Part shown: piece after piece, positions 9,443 to 17,383 of the stretch
Numbering within the stretch: the first letter of the stretch is position 1
Layout: every line of letters begins with the position of its first letter
Source of the DNA: Acidobacteriota bacterium
Lineage (GTDB): Bacteria; Acidobacteriota; Thermoanaerobaculia; Gp7-AA8
Direction of reading: 5' to 3'
Assembly: GCA_021325515.1 (NCBI GenBank)
Contig: JAJPHC010000054.1
Coordinates: 62,001-126,000, forward strand
DNA: 64,000 nt
Program-made: the position numbers and the translations under genes
The notes under the pieces: model-generated
The model's input: the letters and a program-made list of their open reading frames with translations, nothing else
What the model was told of the DNA's origin: nothing
Databases searched by the model: none

Positions 9443-10426
9443 ATGGAATCGAGTCTCGAGATCGGATTTCTCCGCGTTACAGAGAAAGCGGCCATCGCCG
9501 CGGCGCGGACGATGGGTTACGGCAAGCGGAAGTATTCGGATCAGGTTGCAGTCGAGTCGATGCGCGAAGAGCTCAACCGGCTCAAGATGCGCGGCACGAT
9601 CGTCATCGGCGAAGGAGAGCGCGACAAGGCACCGATGCTCTACGTCGGCGAGCCGCTGGGACGCGGCTGGACGGAAGGCGAGATCTATCCGGAAGTCGAT
9701 ATCGCCGTCGATCCTCTCGAAGGCACGAACCTCTGCGCGACCGGTTCGCCGGGATCGATCGCCGTCCTCGCCGCTTCCGAAAAGGGCGGCCTGCTGAACG
9801 CACCCGATGTCTACATGGACAAGCTCGTCGTCGGTCCCACGGCCGCGGAGTATGTCGATCTCCAGAAGTCCGTCACCGAAAACCTCGGCCAGCTCGCCGA
9901 AGCATTCAAGCGCGACATCGACGAACTGACCGTCGTCGTACTCGATCGCGAGCGTCATCACGATCTCATCGCGCAGATCCGCGAAGCCGGCGCGCGCATC
10001 AAACTGATCAGCGACGGCGATCTCTCCGCCGGCATCTCGGCCGCCGTGCGCGGCACCGGCATTCATTGCGCGATGGGCATCGGCGGCGCGCCCGAAGGCG
10101 TCCTCACCGCGGCCGCCATGCGCTGCCTCAACGGCCGCATGCAGGGACGCCTCAAGCCTCTCGAGAAGTGGCAGGAAGAGCGCCTCCGCTCGATGGGCTA
10201 CGTCGATGGCAACAAGGTGTACGACACCGCGGAGCTTGCCTCCGGCAACGACATCATCTTCTCCGCCACAGGCGTGACCGACGGCGATCTGCTGCGCGGC
10301 GTCCGCTTCTTCGGCGGCGGCATCCGCGTTTCTTCGCTCTTCATGTCGCTGAAGTCGAATCAGATTCGCTTCGTCGACACGATCTATCGCGAAGAGGGCT
10401 CGCGCCTCGCGGTTTCGTTTACTTAG
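9443..10426 (+). CDS. glpX: Class II fructose-1,6-bisphosphatase
   Basis: 327 residues, a normal GlpX length. Hydrolyses fructose 1,6-bisphosphate to fructose 6-phosphate in gluconeogenesis. Family signatures: [15 protein letters not shown] (residues 57-70) and the metal-binding [11 protein letters not shown] (86-96), followed by SPGSIAVLA and, later, [14 protein letters not shown]. Start at 9443 has GGAG a few bases upstream; the in-frame start at 9374 would overlap the MATE gene. It is probably transcribed separately from the MATE gene, 46 bp upstream, and ends just before a strong inverted repeat. Confidence 0.95.
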   Translation: MESSLEIGFLRVTEKAAIAAARTMGYGKRKYSDQVAVESMREELNRLKMRGTIVIGEGERDKAPMLYVGEPLGRGWTEGEIYPEVDIAVDPLEGTNLCATGSPGSIAVLAASEKGGLLNAPDVYMDKLVVGPTAAEYVDLQKSVTENLGQLAEAFKRDIDELTVVVLDRERHHDLIAQIREAGARIKLISDGDLSAGISAAVRGTGIHCAMGIGGAPEGVLTAAAMRCLNGRMQGRLKPLEKWQEERLRSMGYVDGNKVYDTAELASGNDIIFSATGVTDGDLLRGVRFFGGGIRVSSLFMSLKSNQIRFVDTIYREEGSRLAVSFT

Positions 10427-10430
10427 GCAT

Positions 10431-10486
10431 GTACGACAGGCGCCCTCGCCTGTCCGCGCGATGGACAGGCGAGGCACCTGTCCTAC
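10431..10486. repeat. Long inverted repeat (REP-like / bidirectional terminator)
   Basis: Arms 10431-10455 and 10463-10486 pair almost completely around the 7-nt loop GCGCGAT; the core is CTCGCCTGTCC / GGACAGGCGAG. It lies between convergent glpX and the pseudouridine synthase, and its right arm includes the latter's stop codon. A related short copy sits at the other end of the same gene (11337-11361). Confidence 0.75.
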
Positions 10487-11325
10487 ACCTGTCCCATGAA
10501 CTCCTGAAACACCCTCGGCAGCGGCGCGGTGAAGCTCAGCTTCTTTCCGGTGGTCGGGTGGACGAAGCCGAGGAGTTTGGCGTGGAGGCCGAGGCGGCCG
10601 AGGGGATTCGTTTGCGAGCCGTAGAGCGTGTCGCCCACGACAGGGTGGCCTTTCTCCGACAGGTGCGCGCGGATCTGATTCTTGCGTCCGGTCTCGAGTG
10701 TGATCTCCAGAACGGAGCACTCGTGCACGCGCGCGATCGTTCGATAGTGCGTCACCGCGCGCTTCGCGTCCGGGTGTGACTCGCCGGCGCTGACCATTTT
10801 CAAATCGCGGCGCTCGCGCAGATGCGACTCGATCGTGCCGCGGATCGGATCGACGTAGCCTTCGACGATCGCGACGTAGATCCGCTCGATGTCGTGCGCG
10901 GCGAACCTCTCCTTCAGCCGCTCGCGCGTCTCGTAGTTCTTCGCGAAGACGAGCACGCCGGAGGTCTCGCGGTCGAGGCGGTGCACGACATGAACGCGCT
11001 CCTCCCCTTTCTGTTTCAGATAGGAGTTCAGGTACGCCTGTGCGGTCGATTCGCGTTCGCGCTCGGTGGCCACGGTCAGCAGGCCGGCGGATTTCAGAAC
11101 GACGAGCAGATCGCCGTCTTCATACAGGAGGCCGAGCGACGGCGGGAGAGCGATGCTCACCGCTTTGCCGGCGACGTCGATTCGATCCTCGCCGCCGATC
11201 TCCCGCTTCGCGTTCTTTTCGACTTCGCCGTTGACGCGCACGCGGCCGTGCTGAAGCAACTGGCGCAGCGTCGTCTTCGACGAGTCGGGAAACTGCCCGG
11301 TGAGAACATCGAGGAGTGTGCGCAA
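10483..11325 (-). CDS. RluA family RNA pseudouridine synthase
   Basis: 280 residues: N-terminal S4-type RNA-binding segment (residues ~10-60, LRQLLQHGRVRVNGE) and a PseudoU_synth_2 catalytic domain with the RluA motif HRLDRETSG, catalytic Asp118. Later family blocks TGRKNQIRAHLSEKGHPVVGD and LGLHAKLLGFVHP are intact. It isomerises uridine in rRNA or tRNA; which position (RluC, RluD or another) cannot be read from the sequence. The gene stands alone between two related inverted repeats. Confidence 0.92.
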   Translation of the reverse strand: MRTLLDVLTGQFPDSSKTTLRQLLQHGRVRVNGEVEKNAKREIGGEDRIDVAGKAVSIALPPSLGLLYEDGDLLVVLKSAGLLTVATERERESTAQAYLNSYLKQKGEERVHVVHRLDRETSGVLVFAKNYETRERLKERFAAHDIERIYVAIVEGYVDPIRGTIESHLRERRDLKMVSAGESHPDAKRAVTHYRTIARVHECSVLEITLETGRKNQIRAHLSEKGHPVVGDTLYGSQTNPLGRLGLHAKLLGFVHPTTGKKLSFTAPLPRVFQEFMGQV

Positions 11326-11336
11326 CGGACGGAGTG

Positions 11337-11361
11337 TAGGACAGACGGCGTGCCTGTCCTA
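11337..11361. repeat. TAGGACAG...CTGTCCTA inverted repeat
   Basis: 8-bp perfect arms (11337-11344, 11354-11361) around a 9-nt loop, sharing the GGACAG core with the repeat at 10431-10486. It lies between divergent genes, and its right end merges with the -10-like TAAACT of the next gene. Confidence 0.6.
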
Positions 11362-11365
11362 AACT
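11360..11365 (+). promoter_or_regulatory. -10-like TAAACT before the AIM24-like gene
   Basis: TAAACT ends exactly 6 nt before the ATG at 11372; no Shine-Dalgarno is visible. This fits a leaderless mRNA. The hexamer overlaps the end of the upstream inverted repeat. Confidence 0.45.
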
Positions 11366-11371
11366 TCCATC

Positions 11372-12115
11372 ATGCAATACAAGATCGTTGGTGACGTCAT
11401 GCAGGCGCTGACAGTCGAGCTGGCGCCGAACGAAGAGCTGTACGCCGAAGCGGGAGCGATGCTCTACATCGGGCAGGGGATCGATCTGCAGGCGAAGATG
11501 CAGGGCGGCCTGATGAAAGGCCTCATGCGAAAGTTCCTCGCCGGCGAGTCGCTCTTCATGAGCTGCTTCCGCGCGGCGGGACCGAACGCGAAGATGGCGC
11601 TGGCGAATCCGATCGCCGGCAAGATCTTTCCGCTCGAGCTGAACGGCAACACCATTCTTGCCGAGCGCAACGCGTTCCTCTGCGCCATCGGCAACGTCGA
11701 TCTCTCCGTCGCCTTCACGAAGAAGTTCGGCGCGGGACTCTTCGGCGGCGAGGGCTTCATCCTGCAGAAGATCACCGGCCAGGGGCTCGTCTTTCTGCAC
11801 GCGGGCGGCAACATGCTCGATTTCGATCTCGCCGCGGGTGAGCAGTTGCGCGTCGACACAGGCTGCATCGTCTCGATGGCCGATACCGTGACGTACGACA
11901 TCCAATTCGTCGGCGGTTTTCGCAACGCGCTGTTCGGAGGAGAAGGGCTGTTCTACGCGACGCTCACCGGACCGGGACACGTCGTGCTGCAGACGCTTCC
12001 CTTCAGCCGGCTGGCCAACCGCATCGCGGCGGCCGTCGGATCAAGGCGCGAGGAGTCGAAGGGATTGGGCGGGCTGGCGGGGAACATCATCGGCGACATC
12101 ATCTCCGGTGATTAA
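11372..12115 (+). CDS. TIGR00266 / AIM24 family protein
   Basis: 247 residues of the AIM24 (former DUF124) beta-sandwich family, known in bacteria as TIGR00266. Typical features: N-terminal ELAPNEELYAEAGAMLYI, a central FGGEGFILQKITGQGLVFLHAGG block, and a second LFGGEGLFYATLTGPGHVVLQTLP block, ending in a glycine-rich tail that may insert into a membrane. The biochemical role is not established; the mitochondrial namesake affects inner-membrane organisation. It is followed closely by a small membrane protein gene. Confidence 0.9.
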   Translation: MQYKIVGDVMQALTVELAPNEELYAEAGAMLYIGQGIDLQAKMQGGLMKGLMRKFLAGESLFMSCFRAAGPNAKMALANPIAGKIFPLELNGNTILAERNAFLCAIGNVDLSVAFTKKFGAGLFGGEGFILQKITGQGLVFLHAGGNMLDFDLAAGEQLRVDTGCIVSMADTVTYDIQFVGGFRNALFGGEGLFYATLTGPGHVVLQTLPFSRLANRIAAAVGSRREESKGLGGLAGNIIGDIISGD

Positions 12116-12150
12116 GGGCGGAAGGCGCGAAATTTGCAGAGGCCGCAACT

Positions 12151-12369
12151 ATGCGGCATTCGGTCATCATACGATCGCGCTTTGGCAATCTGCTGCTAGC
12201 TGCCCTCGGCGCACTCTCCCTTCTCGCATCGATGACGCTGATCGGAATCCTGCTCTACTCCGCGTCGATCGACGAGATTGTGCTGGAGATCCTGCTGCTC
12301 GCGTGCGCCGCTGCCGGCTGGTGGTTTCTTACGACGAGCGTACGGAACCTGCGAACCCACGGGCGTTGA
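12151..12369 (+). CDS. Small two-helix membrane protein
   Basis: 72-residue frame with two hydrophobic helices (about residues 12-36 and 43-62) and a basic C-terminus (TTSVRNLRTHGR). No family recognised. AGAGG lies about 8 nt before the ATG. It is 35 bp downstream of the AIM24-like gene on the same strand, so the two may be co-transcribed. Its last 41 bp overlap the end of the convergent aminotransferase gene, which lowers confidence. Confidence 0.5.
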   Translation: MRHSVIIRSRFGNLLLAALGALSLLASMTLIGILLYSASIDEIVLEILLLACAAAGWWFLTTSVRNLRTHGR

Positions 12370-13207
12370 GCTCCAGCGCGTCGAACAACTGCTGAAGGGT
12401 CGTCGTCACCTCTCCGCGTCGGCTGTTGCCGACGACGCGCCCGTCGATTTCGGTTACAGGCATGACGCCCTGCGTCGTGCTCGTGACGAAGGCTTCGGCG
12501 AGATGGAAGAGCTCCGCCTCGCGCAGCGGGCGCTCGTCGACACGAATGTGCGCGGCGATCGCCAGATCGATGACCCTGTCGCGCACCACGCCGGGCAGCA
12601 CATGTTCGTCGAGCGGGTGCGTGATGACGCGGCCGTCGATGACGGCGAAGAAGCTCGAGCTCGCGCCCTCGCGTACGACGCCATCCTGGATGAGGATCGC
12701 TTCATCGGCGCCTGCACGTTGCGCCTTCTTCTTCGCGATCGCATTGGCCAGCAGGTTCACCGATTTCACCTGGCACTGCTTCCAGCGCAGGTCGGGCGCC
12801 GTCATCACCTTGATGCCACGCTCCTTGCGCGCCGCGTCGGGAAAACGGTAACGGCGTGAATAGGCGATCGCGGTCGGCTGGAGATTCTCCCCCCAGAAGT
12901 GCGCGCGCTCTTCCTCGCCGCGCGTGACCTGGATGTAGACGATGCCGTCGCCGAACTCCGTGCGCTCGAGGATCTCGCGCATCGTCTCGCGGAAGCTCGC
13001 CTCGTCCCGCCATGGATTGCCGATCTCGATCTCGCGCAGCCCGCGCTCCAGACGGCGATAGTGCTCGCTCAGAAATGCGGGCGCGTGTTCGGTGAACTTG
13101 AACACTTCATAGACTGCGTCTCCGAACTGAAAGCCGCGGTCCTCGACGCCGATGACGCGCTCCGCGGTCGTCGTGAAACGGCCGTTGCACCAGAGAACGT
13201 CAGGCAT
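12329..13207 (-). CDS. Class IV PLP aminotransferase (D-amino acid aminotransferase-like)
   Basis: 292 residues of fold-type IV, the family of D-amino acid aminotransferase, branched-chain aminotransferase and aminodeoxychorismate lyase. The PLP lysine is Lys148 in QVKSVNLLANAIAKKKA; the phosphate-binding VVREGASSSFF and STTQGVMPV loops are present. The N-terminus (WCNGRFTTTAERVIGVEDRGFQFGDAVYEVFK) matches Dat-like enzymes, which would supply D-Ala/D-Glu for peptidoglycan. Its ATG lies inside the end of the SpoIIE-type phosphatase gene (8-bp overlap), so the two are translationally coupled. Confidence 0.88.
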   Translation of the reverse strand: MPDVLWCNGRFTTTAERVIGVEDRGFQFGDAVYEVFKFTEHAPAFLSEHYRRLERGLREIEIGNPWRDEASFRETMREILERTEFGDGIVYIQVTRGEEERAHFWGENLQPTAIAYSRRYRFPDAARKERGIKVMTAPDLRWKQCQVKSVNLLANAIAKKKAQRAGADEAILIQDGVVREGASSSFFAVIDGRVITHPLDEHVLPGVVRDRVIDLAIAAHIRVDERPLREAELFHLAEAFVTSTTQGVMPVTEIDGRVVGNSRRGEVTTTLQQLFDALELNARGFAGSVRSS

Positions 13208-14399
13208 TCGCGGTGGCCTTCACGATGACGACCGTGCGGTCGTCCTCGCCCTCTCTCCCCCACTTCGCGACTTTCGCCAGCACTTCCTGCGCGATCTCCT
13301 GCGCCGAGCGCGTGCGGTTCTGCTTGACGATGCGCTGCAGCCGGTCGAGGCCGAATTCGCGATCGTGGCTGTCATGCGCCTCGACGATGCCGTCCGAATA
13401 GAGACAGAGCAGATCGCCCGGATCGAGCTTCGCGAAGCCGCGCGTGTACGTCGCGTCGGGAGTCGGCCCGAGGACGGGACCGCCGTTCTTCAACAGCTCG
13501 ATCTGATTTCCCTTCAGCAGGAAGGGATAGTTGTGGCCGGCGTTGGAGTAAATCAGGATGCCGCCGGTCTCGAGCTCGCCGTAGAAGAGCGAGACGAACT
13601 TCGTGGTGAGGCGGCTGCGATGGATGATGTGATTCAGTTTCTCCATCGTCCGCACGATCTTGAAGTCGCGGTCGGTCGCCATGCGCAGGCCCATGTAGAT
13701 GTCGCGCACGACGAGTGCCGCGGGCAGGCCATGGCCCGAGCCGTCCGCAATCGCGAGACCGAGAATCGATTCGGAGATCGGGATGAAATCGTAGAAGTCG
13801 CCGCTGACGATTTCCGCCGGCACGGTACGGCCCCAGATGTCGAAGCCGGAGTACTGCGGCACGCGCGAGGGAAGGATCGACTGCTGGATGCGCTGCGCCT
13901 CGACGATCAGCGATTCGAACCGCTCGGCGCGAAGCCGCTGATTGACCGTATAGCGAATCAGGTTGAGCGAAAAGAGAATCGCTTCGCGCCCGAGATCGGG
14001 AGCGACGTCGAATGCCAGGATGTAGTTGTCGTCGCCGGCGGAAATGGCTGCGAATCGCCGGGCGCCGAGACGATGCTCGAGCACGGGATCGATGCCGGGA
14101 TCGTCGCCGTCCATGACGATGATCCCGTTCTCGATGACCAGCTCCACCGGCTTGTAGTCCCTGGCGACGGTGATCCCCAGCGATGCATTGCGATGCGACT
14201 CGCCGAAGCGGGCCACGAGGACATAGCAATTGTCCTCTGCTGCATATTCGTAAATGCGGCCGCCGGTGATCCCCAGCTCATCGCGAAAGTTGAGCGCGAT
14301 CGTCTCGGCAATCGAAGCGATGGTGAAGCGCGTGGTCTCGGCAGACTCGATCTGCTCGAGCGTGCGTTCGACCTTGGTGAGTAATCGTTTGTAATCCAT
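13200..14399 (-). CDS. PP2C/SpoIIE family serine phosphatase with N-terminal sensor domain
   Basis: 399 residues. The first ~150 resemble a GAF-like sensor, followed by a short helix (RAERFESLIVEAQRIQQSILPSR) and a SpoIIE/RsbU-type PPM phosphatase domain. Metal ligands are in EIVSGDFYDFI and IADGSGHGLPAAL; C-terminal blocks include YSNAGHNYPFLL, YSDGIVEAHD and EDDRTVVIVK. These enzymes usually dephosphorylate anti-anti-sigma (STAS) proteins in partner-switching stress pathways; no STAS or RsbW gene is nearby. First gene of a two-gene operon with the class IV aminotransferase. Confidence 0.92.
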   Translation of the reverse strand: MDYKRLLTKVERTLEQIESAETTRFTIASIAETIALNFRDELGITGGRIYEYAAEDNCYVLVARFGESHRNASLGITVARDYKPVELVIENGIIVMDGDDPGIDPVLEHRLGARRFAAISAGDDNYILAFDVAPDLGREAILFSLNLIRYTVNQRLRAERFESLIVEAQRIQQSILPSRVPQYSGFDIWGRTVPAEIVSGDFYDFIPISESILGLAIADGSGHGLPAALVVRDIYMGLRMATDRDFKIVRTMEKLNHIIHRSRLTTKFVSLFYGELETGGILIYSNAGHNYPFLLKGNQIELLKNGGPVLGPTPDATYTRGFAKLDPGDLLCLYSDGIVEAHDSHDREFGLDRLQRIVKQNRTRSAQEIAQEVLAKVAKWGREGEDDRTVVIVKATANA

Positions 14400-14435
14400 C
14401 CTGGCGCGTGAAAACGCGCGAAGAATATCAGACCG

Positions 14436-14687
14436 CTACTTCTTCTCGCGTTGAGCGCGGAGGAGGTCAACGCGCGCCTGCTCGTAGCGGTCTTTGAAGG
14501 CGTTCATCTCTTCGATCGAGCGGAACTTGTGGACACCTTTCGGGATCGCCAGCGGCGGCGTGATGCCGCCGGCGAGCTTGTAAATCGCGAAGATGCGGCC
14601 TGCCCGCTCCTCCGGATTCGCACCTTTCCAGCGCTGACGATCGAACTCGTTCATTTCTTCGATCGTTCGAAATTTTCGAACCGGCAT
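14436..14687 (-). CDS. Small protein with duplicated FR(T/S)IEEMN motif
   Basis: 83 residues, charged, without signal or membrane segment. It contains an internal repeat: KFRTIEEMNEFDR near residue 5 and KFRSIEEMNAFKDR near residue 54, suggesting duplication of a short helical unit. Family unknown to me. It follows the nucleotidyltransferase gene by 12 bp on the same strand and is the last gene of that operon. The pairing resembles a toxin-antitoxin layout, but that is only an inference. Confidence 0.7.
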   Translation of the reverse strand: MPVRKFRTIEEMNEFDRQRWKGANPEERAGRIFAIYKLAGGITPPLAIPKGVHKFRSIEEMNAFKDRYEQARVDLLRAQREKK

Positions 14688-14699
14688 CGCTAGTGCTCT

Positions 14700-15170
14700 C
14701 TACTCCTTCAGATCGTACATCTCGCGCAATGCGTGGGCGTCGAGCTTGTCCTTGTAACGAACCGTGTTCTTCTTCATCTCGTACAGAGCCTGCGGGGTCA
14801 CAACGCGAACCGGCACGCCCTTGATTTCGAGAGTTTGTGAGGGAAGCTCTGCATACGCAAACGCTTCGCCCAGTCTGGAAACGATGTCGATCCAGTAGCC
14901 AACGTCCGGAGGGTTGTAATTCACGCTCGGGTAGTCGCCGATCAGGTCGTCATCCCGGATTTCATCGATATTCGGATCGTCCCAGATCGAACGCAACGCA
15001 CGCTTGATGCGCGCAACGTTCTCGGGTGAAGGAGCCACAAAAAAATCGACGTCTTCCGTGCTGCGGCCGAGACCGTGAAAGTTCACTGCGATTCCGCCAA
15101 AGATCTTGTAATCGACGCCCTCCCGATTGAATGCAGCGACGATCTCGAGAACCTTGTACGGGTCGATCAT
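14700..15170 (-). CDS. Nucleotidyltransferase-fold protein (DUF6036/AbiEii-like)
   Basis: 156 residues with a minimal nucleotidyltransferase signature: FGGIAVNFHGLGRSTEDVDFFV, with the Gly-Gly at 25-26 and the metal-binding Asp40 and Asp42. The remainder has ADP/NMP-transferase-like features such as GYWIDIVSRLGEAF and VRVVTPQALYEMKK, then KDKLDAHALREM. Related proteins include AbiEii/MenT-type toxins and uncharacterised NTases. Its ATG directly follows the stop codon of the phosphodiesterase gene with no gap, so translation is probably coupled. Confidence 0.82.
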   Translation of the reverse strand: MIDPYKVLEIVAAFNREGVDYKIFGGIAVNFHGLGRSTEDVDFFVAPSPENVARIKRALRSIWDDPNIDEIRDDDLIGDYPSVNYNPPDVGYWIDIVSRLGEAFAYAELPSQTLEIKGVPVRVVTPQALYEMKKNTVRYKDKLDAHALREMYDLKE

Positions 15171-17288
15171 CTATTTCAATTCTACGCCGTCCAACTCATA
15201 CGGCGGCTTCACGCCCAGCGTTCCCAGCACCGTCGGATACACGTCCGCGATGTACGGCGCGCGGTCCGTCGTCAGCTTCTTGTTCATGAAGAAGATGCCC
15301 TTCACGATCTCCGGATCGACCGAGCAGTGATCGCCGCTCCAGACCTGCTTGTTCGGCTCGAGCAGATTCTTCGGAATGCCGCCCAGCGACGTCTGCCACG
15401 AAACGCGATAGCCGTCGTTGTTCGTCACGAAGAGATCGGGGATCATGTTCGGGTCGAACTGCTTGTAGACCTCTTCGCGCGCGATGACACGCCGCACGGG
15501 ATGCTCGCCGGTCTCCGGATCGGTGAACTGCACCAGCCGCTCCTTCAACTCCTTCTTCAGCGCCTCGGCTTCCGGCCCCGGATTGACGATGCCCTGCGCC
15601 TCGCGCCCCTTCGTGTTGATGTAGAGCTCCCCCAGTCCCATCGCATACGCGCGCGTCTTCGACCAGTCGACGTTCTCCCAGAACTGCCCCTGATCGAAGA
15701 GCATCTCGACGTTGCGCTCCTTCACCTGCACGCCGCTCTTCAGCACCATGTAGCCGTTCATCACCAGCCACGTGTCGTAGTTCACCGACTTGCGGAATGA
15801 TGCGAATCCGTGATCGCTGAGCACGATGAGCGTCGCGTTGTGCTTCTCCGCCGCCGCCATCGCGTCGCCGACGATGCCGTCCATCAACTGATACGCGCGC
15901 AGGAGTGCATCGCTCCATTTCGCCGCCAGCGCCGCGTCATACGCGGGATGCTGCGGATCCATGAGCCGCCAGAACACGTGGCCCACGCGATCCGGAAACT
16001 CGAAGCACTGCACCATCAGATCCTTGTCGCCCGCGAGGAACGAATCGAACATCTTCCTGTTCTGCGCGACTGTGAAATTCATGTCGTCCCAGAACATCTG
16101 CTCATCTGCAAACCCCTCGGAGATCGCCCAGGTGTCGATCTGCCATCCGAGTGTCTTGTAGAGGCCGTACTTGCCCGCGAGCTCCGGCGCCCACTTCGCC
16201 GGCGTCGAGATGCGGAAGCCGGGAGGCAGATTGCGCGGGTCGAAATTGATCGGCGAGAGATAGAGCTTGATCTCCGGCGCAATGCTGATGAGATGAAAGC
16301 GGCTCACGCCGCGCAACTTGATGAGCGGATTGAAGGGAAAGACGAAGTCCGTCCAGCCGCTCCAGTCCCCCGGCTTCATCGTCAGCTTCTGTCCGCTCTC
16401 TTCGATCGTGATCGACTGGCGATCCTGCGCGACGGTGATCGTCATCGGGATCTTGATGTACGGCGGTTCCTTGAAGAGTTTGTTCGGCGGCCCCTGGATC
16501 TCGGTCGGAATCACACCTTTGTTGTCGATGAGCTGCACCACTTCGATCGAGAACTCATTCGAGCCGCTGCGGTGGAAGTCGAGCTCCGACGTGAAGTAGA
16601 ACGGCTTCCCGACGCGGCCCGACACGTCGGGCACGCCGAGGCCGGAGAGCAGATAGCCATCATGAAAGTCGGTGGCGGGAAACGTGACCGGCACGTGCAC
16701 GACCATCGTTTTTCGGCCGGCGCTGGCCGCGACTTCCCAGAACGGGATTCCCTGACGCCGGTTGATGACCCCCGGGCGCGTCTCCGGCAGATATCGCTTC
16801 GCGCCGATGAACGCGCCCGCCGCGGCGATGATCGCGACGACGAGCACGGCTGCGCGCGCGCGGCGGAACGGGATCGCGAGCATCGCGAGAAGCACGAAGA
16901 CGAGTGCGGCCGCCGCCATCGGATTCTTTGCGCCGAGGAGGAAGGGCTCCTTCGTCTCATCGAAGGCGGCGAAGACCGGCAGGTAGTTCTTCGGATCGCG
17001 CCGAAGAAAATCGAAGATGCCGGTGCGGCCCGGATCAATTCCGGTCGAGAAGGTCGACCAGGAGACCGGCGTCTGCGCCGGCGTCGTCGGCAGCAGCGGG
17101 CGGAACGTGCCGTTCGCACGGAGCCGCGCCATGTTCGGCAGCTTTCCTTCGTCCATCCACTTCTGCGTGTAGCGCGCGTCGACGCCGTCAAAGCCGAGGA
17201 CGATGACTTTCTGCTGCGCGGCGGAAAGCGACAGCGTCAACGAGAGGAGCAAAGCCGTTGAGAACAAACGGATAGCGGGCGGACACAT
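15171..17288 (-). CDS. Exported/membrane alkaline-phosphatase-superfamily phosphodiesterase
   Basis: 705 residues of the type I phosphodiesterase/nucleotide pyrophosphatase family. A signal peptide is followed by the first metal motif GFDGVDARYTQKW (Asp about 34), the nucleophile region TPAQTPVSWSTFSTG, and C-terminal VLSDHGFASF. Two hydrophobic helices at about 123-165 interrupt the catalytic region and may anchor it in the membrane. Known relatives hydrolyse nucleotide sugars, phospholipids or transfer lipid head groups; substrate not evident. A TATGAT hexamer lies 8 nt before the ATG, without a Shine-Dalgarno. First gene of a three-gene operon. Confidence 0.9.
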   Translation of the reverse strand: MCPPAIRLFSTALLLSLTLSLSAAQQKVIVLGFDGVDARYTQKWMDEGKLPNMARLRANGTFRPLLPTTPAQTPVSWSTFSTGIDPGRTGIFDFLRRDPKNYLPVFAAFDETKEPFLLGAKNPMAAAALVFVLLAMLAIPFRRARAAVLVVAIIAAAGAFIGAKRYLPETRPGVINRRQGIPFWEVAASAGRKTMVVHVPVTFPATDFHDGYLLSGLGVPDVSGRVGKPFYFTSELDFHRSGSNEFSIEVVQLIDNKGVIPTEIQGPPNKLFKEPPYIKIPMTITVAQDRQSITIEESGQKLTMKPGDWSGWTDFVFPFNPLIKLRGVSRFHLISIAPEIKLYLSPINFDPRNLPPGFRISTPAKWAPELAGKYGLYKTLGWQIDTWAISEGFADEQMFWDDMNFTVAQNRKMFDSFLAGDKDLMVQCFEFPDRVGHVFWRLMDPQHPAYDAALAAKWSDALLRAYQLMDGIVGDAMAAAEKHNATLIVLSDHGFASFRKSVNYDTWLVMNGYMVLKSGVQVKERNVEMLFDQGQFWENVDWSKTRAYAMGLGELYINTKGREAQGIVNPGPEAEALKKELKERLVQFTDPETGEHPVRRVIAREEVYKQFDPNMIPDLFVTNNDGYRVSWQTSLGGIPKNLLEPNKQVWSGDHCSVDPEIVKGIFFMNKKLTTDRAPYIADVYPTVLGTLGVKPPYELDGVELK

Positions 17289-17296
17289 GCGGCGGC

Positions 17297-17302
17297 ATCA
17301 TA
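17297..17302 (-). promoter_or_regulatory. -10-like TATGAT before the phosphodiesterase gene
   Basis: Minus-strand TATGAT ends 8 nt before the ATG at 17288, with no ribosome binding site between, consistent with a leaderless start. The region where a -35 would be falls in a heptamer tandem repeat. Confidence 0.45.
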
Positions 17303-17311
17303 CTTGTAACC

Positions 17312-17365
17312 AGTGCTGAGTACTGAGTGCCGAGTGCTGAGTACTGAGTGCTGAGCTGAGTACCG
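17312..17365. repeat. Tandem GTRCTGA heptamer repeat
   Basis: Eight consecutive degenerate heptamers (GTGCTGA, GTACTGA, GTGCCGA and so on, one shortened to GCTGA) fill the space between divergent genes. The same heptamer appears four times direct and four times inverted at 56699-56766. Confidence 0.75.
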
Positions 17366-17383
17366 AGTGATCGTGAGGAATTG

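Noticed and set aside
7978-9495. 505-codon minus-strand frame opposite the MATE gene
   Set aside because: The composition is charged and repetitive (Arg, Asp, Gln, His) with no membrane helices, and the plus strand is a clear MATE transporter.
9221-10720. 499-codon minus-strand frame opposite glpX
   Set aside because: glpX on the plus strand has all family motifs; the opposite frame has none and also runs into the MATE and pseudouridine synthase genes.
15810-17261. 483-codon plus-strand frame opposite the phosphodiesterase
   Set aside because: Arg/Glu/His-rich shadow; the minus strand has the signal peptide and phosphodiesterase motifs.
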